A DNA stretch of 28,664 bases. It comes from a virus. The translations under genes were made by a program, and so were the position numbers. Each line of letters begins with the position of its first letter. The stretch's first letter is position 1. Below the pieces are notes generated by a model. That model saw only the letters and a list, made by a program, of their open reading frames with translations. It was not told the DNA's origin and did no database searches. This document shows, piece by piece, positions 7,001 through 14,130 of this stretch. The DNA lies in IMG/VR virus record IMGVR_UViG_3300034190_002005, positions 1 through 28,664 of that record; one strand, given 5' to 3'.

Positions 7001-8047
7001 TTATTTTGTAATAATATTGTGGAATGTAGATTGTAACCAATCATTAATATCCCGCCAATTCTGAAGTACCTTATATTTGTTACCAACTTTAAGGAAATCT
7101 AACTTATTGAATTGAATATCCTCTTCAGCAAATCTGTCCAATATTTTCAATTTCTTATTTGTTGGAATGTGTGGTTCATCTAACTCCATTAACCTCTTAT
7201 TCATAAGGAGTTGGTCTTTTGCTTCTAAGATATCATTATAAAGTTTAATCTTTCCCTTCTTCTCTTCACACATTTGGAAGAATTCCGTATGTGTTATAAG
7301 CCTATCCTCAGATAGTTCAGGAAACCTCTTTAAAAGCGTTTTAATACCACATCCTCTAATGCCAGGTATGTTATCTGATTTATCACCATCCAATGTACGA
7401 TACAAAAGTAAGTTTTGAGGCCAAATACCAAATTCATCAAATACAACCTGTCTATTATATAGTTTCTTTTTAGTAGGTGAAAAAACCAATACTTTATTTG
7501 AAACTAATTGTAAGAAATCTTTATCAGTTGATACTATAATAACTTCACCATCTAACTCATTTTGAGTATATTGTGTAACGTATGCAATGGTATCATCTGC
7601 TTCAATTCCATCATAAACCATAGTTGATACTGGTAAATAATCTAAGATATCATTCAACCAAACAAATTGTTGTCTCATTGATAATCTCTCATCTTCTTCA
7701 CTCATCATCTCACCATAGGTACGATTGACTCTGAATCGATTCTTTTCTCTTCCAGCTTTGTATCCTTCGTGAATTTCTTTTCTTGATTTAGAACCATCTT
7801 TACCATCGAATGTAACCACAACTCTCGTTGGATTAAATTCTCTGATTTGGTATCCAATAGATTTGAGTGAACCAATCACCCCACCCGTATGGTCACCATC
7901 CTCATTCATTGTGGGGTTGGTGGTCCAGCTACGGATGAAGGTGTTTAGTCCATCAATAATAAGAACTCTACTATTTCTCTCTCGTAAATGATTTGTTTTA
8001 TGCTCCTCACTCACTTCGTTGAGGATATCTTTGTAGAGTTTCTTCAT
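7001..8047 (-). CDS. 5'-3' exonuclease / flap endonuclease (T4 RNase H-like)
   Basis: A 348-residue FEN-1/PIN-like nuclease that would remove RNA primers or flaps from Okazaki fragments, as T4 RNase H does. Metal-binding acidic residues are in order: Asp32 (IIDGLNTF), Asp81 (VTFDGKDG), Glu149, Asp151 and Asp152 (GIEADDT), Asp175 and Asp177 (STDKDFLQL) and Asp222/Asp225 (LDGDKSDN). They are followed by the helix-hairpin-helix DNA-binding motif IPGIRGCGIKTLLKRF. I chose the ATG at 8047, which overlaps the upstream stop as TAATG; an in-frame TTG eight codons earlier would add an asparagine run that is only the shifted reading of a CAA repeat. It lies between the 78-aa gene and the helicase, and promoter P3 overlaps its 3' flank. 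Confidence 0.9.
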   Translation of the reverse strand: MKKLYKDILNEVSEEHKTNHLRERNSRVLIIDGLNTFIRSWTTNPTMNEDGDHTGGVIGSLKSIGYQIREFNPTRVVVTFDGKDGSKSRKEIHEGYKAGREKNRFRVNRTYGEMMSEEDERLSMRQQFVWLNDILDYLPVSTMVYDGIEADDTIAYVTQYTQNELDGEVIIVSTDKDFLQLVSNKVLVFSPTKKKLYNRQVVFDEFGIWPQNLLLYRTLDGDKSDNIPGIRGCGIKTLLKRFPELSEDRLITHTEFFQMCEEKKGKIKLYNDILEAKDQLLMNKRLMELDEPHIPTNKKLKILDRFAEEDIQFNKLDFLKVGNKYKVLQNWRDINDWLQSTFHNIITK

Positions 8048-8283
8048 TATGTTGTTGTTGTTGTGGTCCAAGTACCGTGTACACCAAAGTACTTATCAAT
8101 CATCTCTAATCTATCGTTTGCATCTATCAACATTTGTAATGCTGATTCTGCATTTTCATAGAAATCACCAGTTGAATGGTCACCAATCCCAGCGGGATGT
8201 TTTTCCAACAACTCCAATGTAAGGAGTGCTTTTGCCTTATCCGCTTCAGCGGATGTTTTTAACATATCTCTTAATCTGCTCAT
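8047..8283 (-). CDS. Conserved small protein of unknown function in the replication block
   Basis: I do not recognise this 78-residue protein. It is largely helical and charged (KTSAEADKAKALLTLELLEKH, then ENAESALQMLIDANDRLEMIDKYF) and ends in a run of six threonines encoded by ACC and five ACA codons. It sits between the recombinase (21 bases upstream) and the 5' nuclease (TAATG overlap), so it is translated with replication proteins. It could be a small replisome or recombination accessory factor, for example a mediator with the position, though not the recognisable sequence, of T4 UvsY. That functional idea is based only on context. The reading frame itself is well supported by tight packing on both sides. 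Confidence 0.7.
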   Translation of the reverse strand: MSRLRDMLKTSAEADKAKALLTLELLEKHPAGIGDHSTGDFYENAESALQMLIDANDRLEMIDKYFGVHGTWTTTTTT

Positions 8284-8303
8284 AACTTATTGTTTTTTTA
8301 ATT

Positions 8304-9425
8304 TTAATCTCCGATAACTTGGTCATCTACTACTAAGTTATCCAAATCTTCAGCTGCTGATTTATATTCTCTGATTGTTGCTTCACAAATTTTGTTATAA
8401 ATCTGCTCTTCCAACTCTTTGCTGTTTTGTAACAACTCAGGAAAATCTTTAGCTTGGAATTTGTGTTCCTCACCAGTTTCAGTATCAACATAAGTGTACC
8501 ATGCTCCACCTTGTTTAAGAATACCATTCTCTTTCATAACAGCCAACCATGCTCCATAATTATCGATACCCCTATCGAACATTATTTCAAAATCAGCGTG
8601 TCTAAGTGGTGGTCCCATTCGGTTTTTAACAACCTGTGCTCTTACTTTAATACCTACAATTCTATCAGTACCATTTACCTTAGCCTTAATACTACCCATA
8701 CCCTTTAATCTCAAACGAACCGATGCGTGGAAAGCGATTGCTTTACCACCAGAGGTAGTCCAAGGGTCAGAGAATGGCATTGCGTTCATCTTCTGTCTTA
8801 ACTGATTTGTGAAAACCAATGTGATTTTCTGTCTACCAATTAAGTTAGTGATTTTACGCATTGCTTTAGAAATGATGATTGCCTTATCGGTTGCGTATCC
8901 ATCTTTACCATAATCTGCATCCATCTCCTTTTCAGTTGATGCTGCTGCAACTGAATCCACTACGATTGTTACGAGCTTATCTTTCGATGCGATTCGTACT
9001 TTCTCAATAATGGTTTCAGTAAATTCGAAACATTGTTCTACTGTTTCAGCTGCTACATATAGTAATTTAGATACATCTACTCCAATTACTTCTAAGAACT
9101 CTCTACTTACTGCGTTCTCAGTATCAATCAGTACAGCTACACCTCCCTTTTTCTGCGTTTCCGCAAGGAGGTGAGCTGATACTAATGATTTTCCAGATTG
9201 TTCTAATCCAGTAATTTCGGCGATTCTACCAACAGGAAATCCACCATAAGGTCTATTCGAAATGGCAACGTCTAGCATTGATGCTCCAGTTGAAACCCAA
9301 TCAGATACATCGGTAGGGGAATCTCCCCCGTCCAAAAAGAATGCTACCTTTTGGTCTTTTGCTTGTTTGTTAAGAGATTCGGCAAGTAAACTTGCCAAAT
9401 CATCTTCTTTTGTCTTTTTTGCCAT
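8304..9425 (-). CDS. RecA/UvsX-like recombinase
   Basis: A 373-residue strand-exchange ATPase. Walker A is GLEQSGKS (73-80), the Walker B strand is LVTIVVDSVAA, and the DNA-binding loop region around FTNQLRQKMN and TSGGKAIAFHASVRLRL corresponds to the RecA L2 area. The N-terminal helix and the acidic C-terminal tail (AAEDLDNLVVDDQVIGD) are as in RecA and UvsX. It forms filaments on ssDNA, pairs homologous DNA and in T4-like phages starts recombination-dependent replication. It directly follows the gp32-like gene after 12 bases, so both are made from the strong control region at 10257-10543. The DPWTTSGGKA sequence is close to bacterial RecA; I cannot tell from sequence alone whether it is nearer to UvsX or to RecA. 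Confidence 0.92.
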   Translation of the reverse strand: MAKKTKEDDLASLLAESLNKQAKDQKVAFFLDGGDSPTDVSDWVSTGASMLDVAISNRPYGGFPVGRIAEITGLEQSGKSLVSAHLLAETQKKGGVAVLIDTENAVSREFLEVIGVDVSKLLYVAAETVEQCFEFTETIIEKVRIASKDKLVTIVVDSVAAASTEKEMDADYGKDGYATDKAIIISKAMRKITNLIGRQKITLVFTNQLRQKMNAMPFSDPWTTSGGKAIAFHASVRLRLKGMGSIKAKVNGTDRIVGIKVRAQVVKNRMGPPLRHADFEIMFDRGIDNYGAWLAVMKENGILKQGGAWYTYVDTETGEEHKFQAKDFPELLQNSKELEEQIYNKICEATIREYKSAAEDLDNLVVDDQVIGD

Positions 9426-9437
9426 TAAGTTTTAGAA

Positions 9438-10256
9438 TTATGAGTTAAATAAATCATCAAATGCGTTAGCAACATCATCTAACTTCTTTCTATCTTCTAC
9501 CGCCGGTGCTGCTGCTTGAGGAGCAGGTGCCGATGGAGTTGATTGTGGAGTTGATGGTGTTGAAAGAGATTGTTGAGATACACTTTCATCAGCTGCTTCT
9601 GCCGATGGATTCAACCAACCTTCCAATACACCTTTCAATTCATCGTAAGATAACTCTGAATAGATATCAGTAATATTGGTTTGTCCTTCCAACAACTGCT
9701 TAACTTGCGCCTCATCAGATGTAATAGGAGTTTGTGCTGGTTTAACACGAATGGTAGTTACAGGATAAGAAGTTCCTGCATCTTCTGCTGATACATACTC
9801 AATAGTGATATCTCTACCAGTTGTTGGGTCGGTAATATCACCATAGTCTGGGTCAGCAATGTAACCTAAGATTTCTTGGTAAACGGTCTTTCCGAATCCC
9901 CAAAATTTGATTCCTTCACCTTCTTCACCACGAACAAGAACAGGAACAAAAGTACGAAGTTTCGGCTCCATTTTCTTTGCAGCTTTCCAATCTTCTTTAT
10001 CACCCATACGCTTCAACTTGTCAGCGAACTCTACGATAGGGTCAGGACGGCCGAATGATGATGGTGAAAGATAAGTTTTGTTGTTGATGTTGTAGTGAAA
10101 ATACAATTCGATGAAAGGATTTTCTTTGTTGAATAGGTAAGGTACGATTCTTACTTGATGTTTACCAGGAGTTGGTTTCCAAAGGTTGCTCTTTGAGTTT
10201 CCAGTGTTTTGTAGTTTGTTCAGTCTACCTCTGATTGCGCTCAAATCTAGTGCCAT
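9438..10256 (-). CDS. Single-stranded DNA-binding protein (T4 gp32-like)
   Basis: A 272-residue protein with the layout of T4 gp32. A short basic N-terminal segment (RGRLNKLQNTGN) is followed by an OB-fold core opening with LWKPTPGKHQVRIVPY, then FIELYFHYNIN, LRTFVPVLVRG and IKFWGFGKTVYQEILGYI. A flexible Ser/Thr/Pro/Ala-rich linker (about residues 215-250) leads to an acidic-aromatic C-terminus (DDVANAFDDLFNS) of the kind that docks partner proteins. It contains no cysteine, so the zinc site of T4 gp32 is missing. Two almost identical Bacteroidota-type promoters and one second-class motif lie upstream, fitting a protein needed in large amounts throughout replication. Recombinase, 5' nuclease and helicase follow. 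Confidence 0.85.
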   Translation of the reverse strand: MALDLSAIRGRLNKLQNTGNSKSNLWKPTPGKHQVRIVPYLFNKENPFIELYFHYNINNKTYLSPSSFGRPDPIVEFADKLKRMGDKEDWKAAKKMEPKLRTFVPVLVRGEEGEGIKFWGFGKTVYQEILGYIADPDYGDITDPTTGRDITIEYVSAEDAGTSYPVTTIRVKPAQTPITSDEAQVKQLLEGQTNITDIYSELSYDELKGVLEGWLNPSAEAADESVSQQSLSTPSTPQSTPSAPAPQAAAPAVEDRKKLDDVANAFDDLFNS

Positions 10257-10269
10257 AATTTTTAAAATT

Positions 10270-10365
10270 TTAAGTGTTTAAATTATTTAATGGTTTTATT
10301 TTGGTGTCTTTCCTACACCATATATAAATATCAAAAAACCCAATTTTAAGAGGGTCTCTCTCCAT
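10270..10365 (-). CDS. Possible 31-residue upstream reading frame (leader uORF 2)
   Basis: An ATG eight bases after the -7 element of promoter P4 opens a 31-codon frame that stops at 10272-10270, 13 bases before the gp32-like gene. Its start (MERDPLKIG) and its later KDTKIKP segment resemble uORF 1 (MEKDTKIQP...), because the region is duplicated. Its middle crosses a terminator-like hairpin and the second-class promoter motif, so protein-level constraint is doubtful. It could be a translated leader or chance. Confidence 0.22.
   Translation of the reverse strand: MERDPLKIGFFDIYIWCRKDTKIKPLNNLNT
10321..10332 (-). promoter_or_regulatory. Second-class promoter motif L1 (ssDNA-binding gene)
   Basis: The minus strand reads GATATTTATATA, a member of the recurring ATATTTATA motif set. 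It lies 65 bases before the gp32-like ATG and directly after a terminator-like GGGTTTTTTG tract. Promoter function is inferred from recurrence and position. Confidence 0.5.
10333..10355 (-). terminator. Weak terminator-like hairpin
   Basis: On the minus strand ACCC (10355-10352) can pair with GGGT (10341-10338) around a ten-base loop, followed by six T. The stem is short, so it is at best an attenuator between promoter P4 and the gp32-like gene. A similar GGGTTTTTTGG tract precedes motif L7. Confidence 0.35.
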
Positions 10366-10373
10366 TTGTTATA

Positions 10374-10404
10374 CAAATATACGAAATAAAATTGATACTA
10401 CCAA
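10374..10404 (-). promoter_or_regulatory. Bacteroidota-type promoter P4 (proximal, ssDNA-binding gene)
   Basis: Minus strand TATATTTG (10381 to 10374), preceded by TTTCG, 19-base spacer, TTGG (10404 to 10401). It is the nearer of two tandem copies. Transcripts would carry uORF 2 and motif L1 in the leader. Confidence 0.82.
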
Positions 10405-10407
10405 ACA

Positions 10408-10455
10408 TTATTTGAAAAACTTTTTGAATGGTTGTATTTTGGTATCTTTCTCCAT
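10408..10455 (-). CDS. Possible 15-residue upstream reading frame (leader uORF 1)
   Basis: An ATG eight bases past the -7 element of promoter P5 begins MEKDTKIQPFKKFFK and stops at 10410-10408, just upstream of the -33 element of P4. The very short leader mirrors other genes here whose ATG lies four bases from the same promoter type. It could be a leader peptide; it is too short to judge by composition. Confidence 0.25.
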   Translation of the reverse strand: MEKDTKIQPFKKFFK

Positions 10456-10463
10456 TTGTTATA

Positions 10464-10494
10464 CAAATATACGAAAAATAATTGGTATAAACAA
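10464..10494 (-). promoter_or_regulatory. Bacteroidota-type promoter P5 (distal, ssDNA-binding gene)
   Basis: Minus strand TATATTTG (10471 to 10464), preceded by TTTCG, 19-base spacer, TTGT (10494 to 10491). It begins immediately after the endolysin terminator, so a fresh transcript starts here for the replication block. Confidence 0.8.
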
Positions 10495-10496
10495 CA

Positions 10497-10522
10497 AAAG
10501 AGGGAAATTTCTTTCCCCCTTT
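10497..10522 (-). terminator. Rho-independent terminator after the endolysin gene
   Basis: On the minus strand AAAGGGGGAAA (10522-10512) pairs with TTTCCCTCTTT (10507-10497) around a four-base GAAA loop, with one G-T pair, followed by TGTTGTTTAT. It lies 22 bases after the endolysin stop and separates the endolysin unit from the replication block. Confidence 0.8.
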
Positions 10523-10543
10523 TTAAATTTGTTTTGTTTTACG

Positions 10544-11467
10544 TTATAATGATACCAACATATCCAACAGCTCTTGCTGAGGGAACATATCGAATTTATC
10601 TTTACGAGTGTTGGTATGAGTCCAAACACCTTTTACTCTACCATAGTATGCATCTTCATTAAATTCAAATGCATCAGCACCTTTCTCTTTAATTAGTGTA
10701 GGTAATCCAGCTCTGATATCAATGTTATCTCTTTCAGCGATAAACTTCAACCATTGTTCTAATGCTTTGATTTGTTTATCAGAATATTTGTGCCAAGTTG
10801 AGTGTCCTCTAAATGGTTTAGCCAAAGTTACGATTTGTGATTCATCAACTAAAGTACCAGCATAAGTTTTGCCATTTACTACATACCCAAAGTTACATAC
10901 CTCCATACCAATAGAGTTTACATGCATCTTTTGTGAACCATTCTTACCTAAGTGGTAACCCCAGTTTCCAGCAGGAAATGCCTGAACTACTTCACCATCA
11001 TATTTTTCATCGTTACCTTTTACTGAAGGTCCTCCCATTACGAATTCAGTTGCGATTGCACCATTCTTATCCGCATCCCATTGTTTGATACAATTATATG
11101 GGTTGTGCCAACCAGCGGTGTGGTGAATGAATACCCACTCAGCGTTGATTGGTCCTTTTTTGTATTCATCATCTGGCATAAAGTATTCAATGATTTCTAA
11201 ACCATTTGATGATGTATATGGTTTCTTAGTATAAAGCCCCTTTGCATCTTCAGGATTTGCTCCACCAGCACCATTATCAGTATCCAATAATTCCATTTTG
11301 GCGAGTGTTCCTCTACCAACTAAACCATCCGCGCCCAATCCGTTTGCAGATTGCCATTTCTTTACTGCTTCAGCAGTACCTTTACCAAATATACCATCAG
11401 CTGCAACACCAACGATTTCTTGTACATCTTTTACGAGTTCTCCTCTTGAACCAATTTTTAGTAGCAT
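10544..11467 (-). CDS. Endolysin: peptidoglycan-binding domain plus N-acetylmuramoyl-L-alanine amidase
   Basis: A 307-residue lysis enzyme of two domains. Residues 1-58 are a PG_binding_1 domain (LKIGSRGELVKDVQ..., DGIFGKGT, VKKWQSANGL, DGLVGRGT), which anchors to peptidoglycan. After a glycine-rich linker, residues 90-250 form an Amidase_2-type catalytic domain, with the zinc-site histidine in VFIHHTAG (115/116), GYHLG (His172), NSIGMEVCN (Cys191) and HSTWHKYSDKQI (222-233), as in T7-type amidases. It cleaves the bond between muramic acid and the stem peptide. No signal peptide is visible, so a holin encoded elsewhere or other export is needed; none is recognisable here. An alternative is a virion-associated wall enzyme, because it lies behind structural-type genes. 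A strong terminator follows. Confidence 0.9.
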   Translation of the reverse strand: MLLKIGSRGELVKDVQEIVGVAADGIFGKGTAEAVKKWQSANGLGADGLVGRGTLAKMELLDTDNGAGGANPEDAKGLYTKKPYTSSNGLEIIEYFMPDDEYKKGPINAEWVFIHHTAGWHNPYNCIKQWDADKNGAIATEFVMGGPSVKGNDEKYDGEVVQAFPAGNWGYHLGKNGSQKMHVNSIGMEVCNFGYVVNGKTYAGTLVDESQIVTLAKPFRGHSTWHKYSDKQIKALEQWLKFIAERDNIDIRAGLPTLIKEKGADAFEFNEDAYYGRVKGVWTHTNTRKDKFDMFPQQELLDMLVSL

Positions 11468-11479
11468 ATTTTATTATTC

Positions 11480-11881
11480 TTAATTTTGATTAAATTGTAT
11501 AACCTCAAAGATACGAGTCTGAATACGTTTTGTACCTTCTGTATTAGTAAGTATTATTGAGTTTCTAAATTTTTGCCAATCAATTATAAATGTTTTATCC
11601 AATACACCATTATTTTCTTCTCTCACCAATTGATTTAGTGCATTAATTGTGTATAATGAATTTGATTCTTTTTTACGATGTATTAGTATCGTATCATTTA
11701 ATGGATGTGTTGGTTTATACTGAGTATCGATATTATATGTAATATACAATTCATCTAAATTAGTCTTATTTTGTAAGACATAGATGTAGTTATATACTAT
11801 TACATAAGTTTCTCTAATTTCTTGTAGAATTTGTTGTAATTCAGCTTTTGTCGTAAATGTACACAATAGTTGTGTTTTCAT
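11480..11881 (-). CDS. Unknown protein upstream of the endolysin
   Basis: I do not recognise this 133-residue protein. It starts with a helical, glutamine- and glutamate-rich segment (KAELQQILQEIRETYVIVYNYIYVL), then shows an alternation of strand-like segments (ELYITYNI, TILIHRKKE, TFIIDWQKFRNSIIL, RIFEVIQF). It has no signal peptide, no clear transmembrane helix and only one cysteine (Cys7). It begins 38 bases after second-class motif L2 and ends 12 bases before the endolysin, so it is probably expressed late. A small virion or lysis-related protein fits the context but is not shown by the sequence. Confidence 0.65.
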   Translation of the reverse strand: MKTQLLCTFTTKAELQQILQEIRETYVIVYNYIYVLQNKTNLDELYITYNIDTQYKPTHPLNDTILIHRKKESNSLYTINALNQLVREENNGVLDKTFIIDWQKFRNSIILTNTEGTKRIQTRIFEVIQFNQN

Positions 11882-11916
11882 ATATCTATTTCTCTATAAT
11901 GAGAATTCCGTTGTTG

Positions 11917-11928
11917 GTTATAAATATA
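11917..11928 (-). promoter_or_regulatory. Second-class promoter motif L2
   Basis: The minus strand reads TTATATTTATAA, 38 bases before the ATG of the 133-aa gene. A small hairpin (CACTT 11932-11936 with AAGTG 11945-11949) lies directly upstream, after the stop of the 710-aa gene, and may act as a weak terminator. Confidence 0.5.
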
Positions 11929-11960
11929 AGCCACTTTCACAAAGAAGTGATTATTTTATA

Positions 11961-14093
11961 TTATTTAATTTCACCAAATTGAGAATCACCGAACTTTTCT
12001 TTTAGTTCAGGTCCAATATATGAAACTTGTGCACCACCACCACTTCGTCCGGCTGTTCTGTACATTCTAAAGTTAATGTACCACTCATCTCTATCAGTAG
12101 TACCAGCTACAGTTGTATTTTTTAAAGTACCATTATCATAGTATTGCTTATTATGAGTTACACCCTCATATCCATTAGATGTTACAATTTGATTAGCCAA
12201 TGATAATCCACTTATAAAATGTGCAGCACCAAAATCATATTTACTAGCAACTCTACCATTCCTAGAACCTATAAGTTTAGAGAATTTTTCAACAGAAACA
12301 ACCTCCTTTAGTTTAGAGTTTAGTTGAACCATAGTAGGGTCTTTTAAAATATCTTTTTGTAATTTAGACCAACCTACTTTATCCATTTTACCATCTTTCT
12401 CATACTGAGATTTAAGTTGGTTTGCTCTTTCTTTTGTTTTATACACAACATCAGAAATAACATCAAGCTCAGTATCATCAAATATACCTTGAACATCACC
12501 CATTTCATCAATCATTGATTTTATTGATGTTTTGGTGGTTTTTACATCCGATATTAATTCATCATTAACTGCTAATGTATATCCACCTTCTCCAATGTAT
12601 TGACCCTGTCTTTCTCTTTTGGTTTTATCAGGGTGTAATGTTTGTAATGCCTTTGAGTTAGCTGGACATCCATACACATCACCATTTTTTCCATATTTAA
12701 CAGAAACGAATGATACCATCTCAGTTCCACCTTCACCATTTTGGAATACCAACTTATCACCAGCAGGGAATGAGCCATCACCAGGTAGATAAGCTTCATC
12801 ACCTTTAGCAATTTCAGAATCATATAATCTCATTTCCGCAAATTGCTTTAACATACGAGATGCAAGGTCTTGATTTTGTTTCATTAACTCATCAAACATT
12901 TTAGCATATGATAAATCAACCGCATCCGAAGCTTCTTGTGATGGTATCTCCATATTACTCAATACATCACTCATTCGTTGTTTATGAGCTTTTACTGAAT
13001 TTGCTAAATCTTCTGAAATCTTACCTTCAGCTGCATATTTTTCTAATACGTTAATAGTATTATCAACTGAAATATTATTATCTATTGAAAACTTTAAGTA
13101 TTCTTTTGAATGTTGTGATGATGGTGTTAATAAGTTACCATTATCATCAGTAGGTCCAAAGACACTTTTAAATTTAGTAGTATCAATTCTATCTAATGGT
13201 GGAGTTTTAAATAATTTCTCAACATTAACATCATCTATCTCTTCAGTAAACCCTTTTGAAGTTTTCTTAAATACAGAACGTATGTTTTGTGAACCTAAAT
13301 CAGGTTTAGCAGCGGCCTCAATTTCAATTGACATTTTATTATCATCTTCCGGTAACTCCATAAATTCCGAAATTTTATTGATGGCAGATATTGCACCCTT
13401 TGTCCCATCTCCTAATATTTTGTATAAGCCACCACCATGCTTTCGCATATCATCTAAATATAATTTTTTTCTATTAGATGATACCGATATATTAAGCTCA
13501 GATAACGTATTTACTATTTCTTCTTTTGATTTTGAACTATCAAACATTACAGACAATTTATCTATAATCTGATTTGCTTCAACTTTAGCTTCAGCACTCA
13601 TAGATGATTTTTCAACTCTGGTTTTAAATCCATCAATAGTTTTTTGGTCATTCTCCGAAACATTAGTTTTATCCGAATCAGATGTACCACTATCACCATT
13701 ACTATCGTTTTCTAAATCAGGTGCAGTATAATTCGAATCTTTTGAAAATATATTTGGACCTGCTTCACCATCATTATCATCTCTATCAACTTTAACTAAC
13801 TTACCATTCTCAACATTATAAGATACAAAATCATCTTCTTCTTTACCCCAACCTTTACCTTTCCAAACTAAACCCATTTGTTTAGCTTTTTCTTTCTCCT
13901 TTGGGTCTAAGGTTTGTTCACCAGCTTCTAATAGATTTTCAATTAGTGTGTTTTTTATTTCAGTCAATCCCCACTCATCCAATATTTCAGATATGAGGGT
14001 AATATGAGTAGATTTAGTTAATATAGGATATCCTTCATCTGAACGATACGATAACTCTGATAATAACTCTTCAATAAATTCAATTTTATTCAT
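11961..14093 (-). CDS. Large uncharacterised protein, probable virion component
   Basis: A 710-residue protein I cannot assign. The N-terminus is helical (MNKIEFIEELLSELSYR). Residues 60-110 include GLVWKGKGWGKEEDD and NGKLVKVDRD, a module I associate loosely with phage structural proteins. Residues 115-150 are an acidic low-complexity linker rich in Asp, Asn and Ser. The middle is helical and charged, with LDDMRKHGGGLYKILGDG near residue 215. The C-terminal 150 residues are better ordered (FSKLIGSRNGRVASKYDFGAAH..., ending DEWYINFRMYRTAGRSGGG...). There is no signal peptide or transmembrane segment. It starts 28 bases after second-class motif L3, the motif that precedes sheath and tube, which argues for late expression and a place in the virion or in injected material. 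A motif search and structure prediction would be the way to place it. Confidence 0.6.
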   Translation of the reverse strand: MNKIEFIEELLSELSYRSDEGYPILTKSTHITLISEILDEWGLTEIKNTLIENLLEAGEQTLDPKEKEKAKQMGLVWKGKGWGKEEDDFVSYNVENGKLVKVDRDDNDGEAGPNIFSKDSNYTAPDLENDSNGDSGTSDSDKTNVSENDQKTIDGFKTRVEKSSMSAEAKVEANQIIDKLSVMFDSSKSKEEIVNTLSELNISVSSNRKKLYLDDMRKHGGGLYKILGDGTKGAISAINKISEFMELPEDDNKMSIEIEAAAKPDLGSQNIRSVFKKTSKGFTEEIDDVNVEKLFKTPPLDRIDTTKFKSVFGPTDDNGNLLTPSSQHSKEYLKFSIDNNISVDNTINVLEKYAAEGKISEDLANSVKAHKQRMSDVLSNMEIPSQEASDAVDLSYAKMFDELMKQNQDLASRMLKQFAEMRLYDSEIAKGDEAYLPGDGSFPAGDKLVFQNGEGGTEMVSFVSVKYGKNGDVYGCPANSKALQTLHPDKTKRERQGQYIGEGGYTLAVNDELISDVKTTKTSIKSMIDEMGDVQGIFDDTELDVISDVVYKTKERANQLKSQYEKDGKMDKVGWSKLQKDILKDPTMVQLNSKLKEVVSVEKFSKLIGSRNGRVASKYDFGAAHFISGLSLANQIVTSNGYEGVTHNKQYYDNGTLKNTTVAGTTDRDEWYINFRMYRTAGRSGGGAQVSYIGPELKEKFGDSQFGEIK

Positions 14094-14118
14094 AATGTGG
14101 TGTTTTCAATCCCTATAT

Positions 14119-14130
14119 CCTATAAATATT
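14119..14130 (-). promoter_or_regulatory. Second-class promoter motif L3
   Basis: The minus strand reads AATATTTATAGG, overlapping the stop of the polymerase gene and 28 bases before the 710-aa gene. It matches L4 and L7 closely over AATATTTATAG or ATATTTATAG. Confidence 0.55.

Larger units (their letters stand above)
10291..10484. repeat. Duplicated control region upstream of the ssDNA-binding gene
   Basis: Two units repeat with small changes. The segment around TCCATTTGTTATACAAATAT occurs at 10361-10380 and 10451-10470, each followed by ACGAAA and a promoter spacer. The segment TGGTTkTATTTTGGTrTCTTTC occurs at 10291-10311 and 10429-10450. Duplication of a promoter with its leader explains the pair of promoters and the related upstream reading frames. 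Confidence 0.75.

Noticed and set aside
8048-8071. Longer 5' nuclease starting at a TTG at 8071
   Set aside because: The extra residues (an asparagine run) come from a CAA repeat that encodes threonines in the upstream gene, and the ATG at 8047 forms a typical TAATG overlap.
8333-8527. Minus-strand frame shifted within the recombinase gene
   Set aside because: It is an out-of-frame reading of RecA/UvsX codons with no domain; the same holds for 12572-12823, 19978-20172, 21801-21989 and 23005-23190.
10257-10543. A tRNA or structured non-coding RNA in the largest gap
   Set aside because: No cloverleaf or T-loop sequence is visible; promoters, repeats and terminators account for the stretch.
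14121-14128. T4-type late promoter box TATAAATA on the plus strand at the ATATTTATA sites
   Set aside because: In that orientation it would point away from the genes it precedes, and no plus-strand gene follows. The coding-strand reading is the better explanation.
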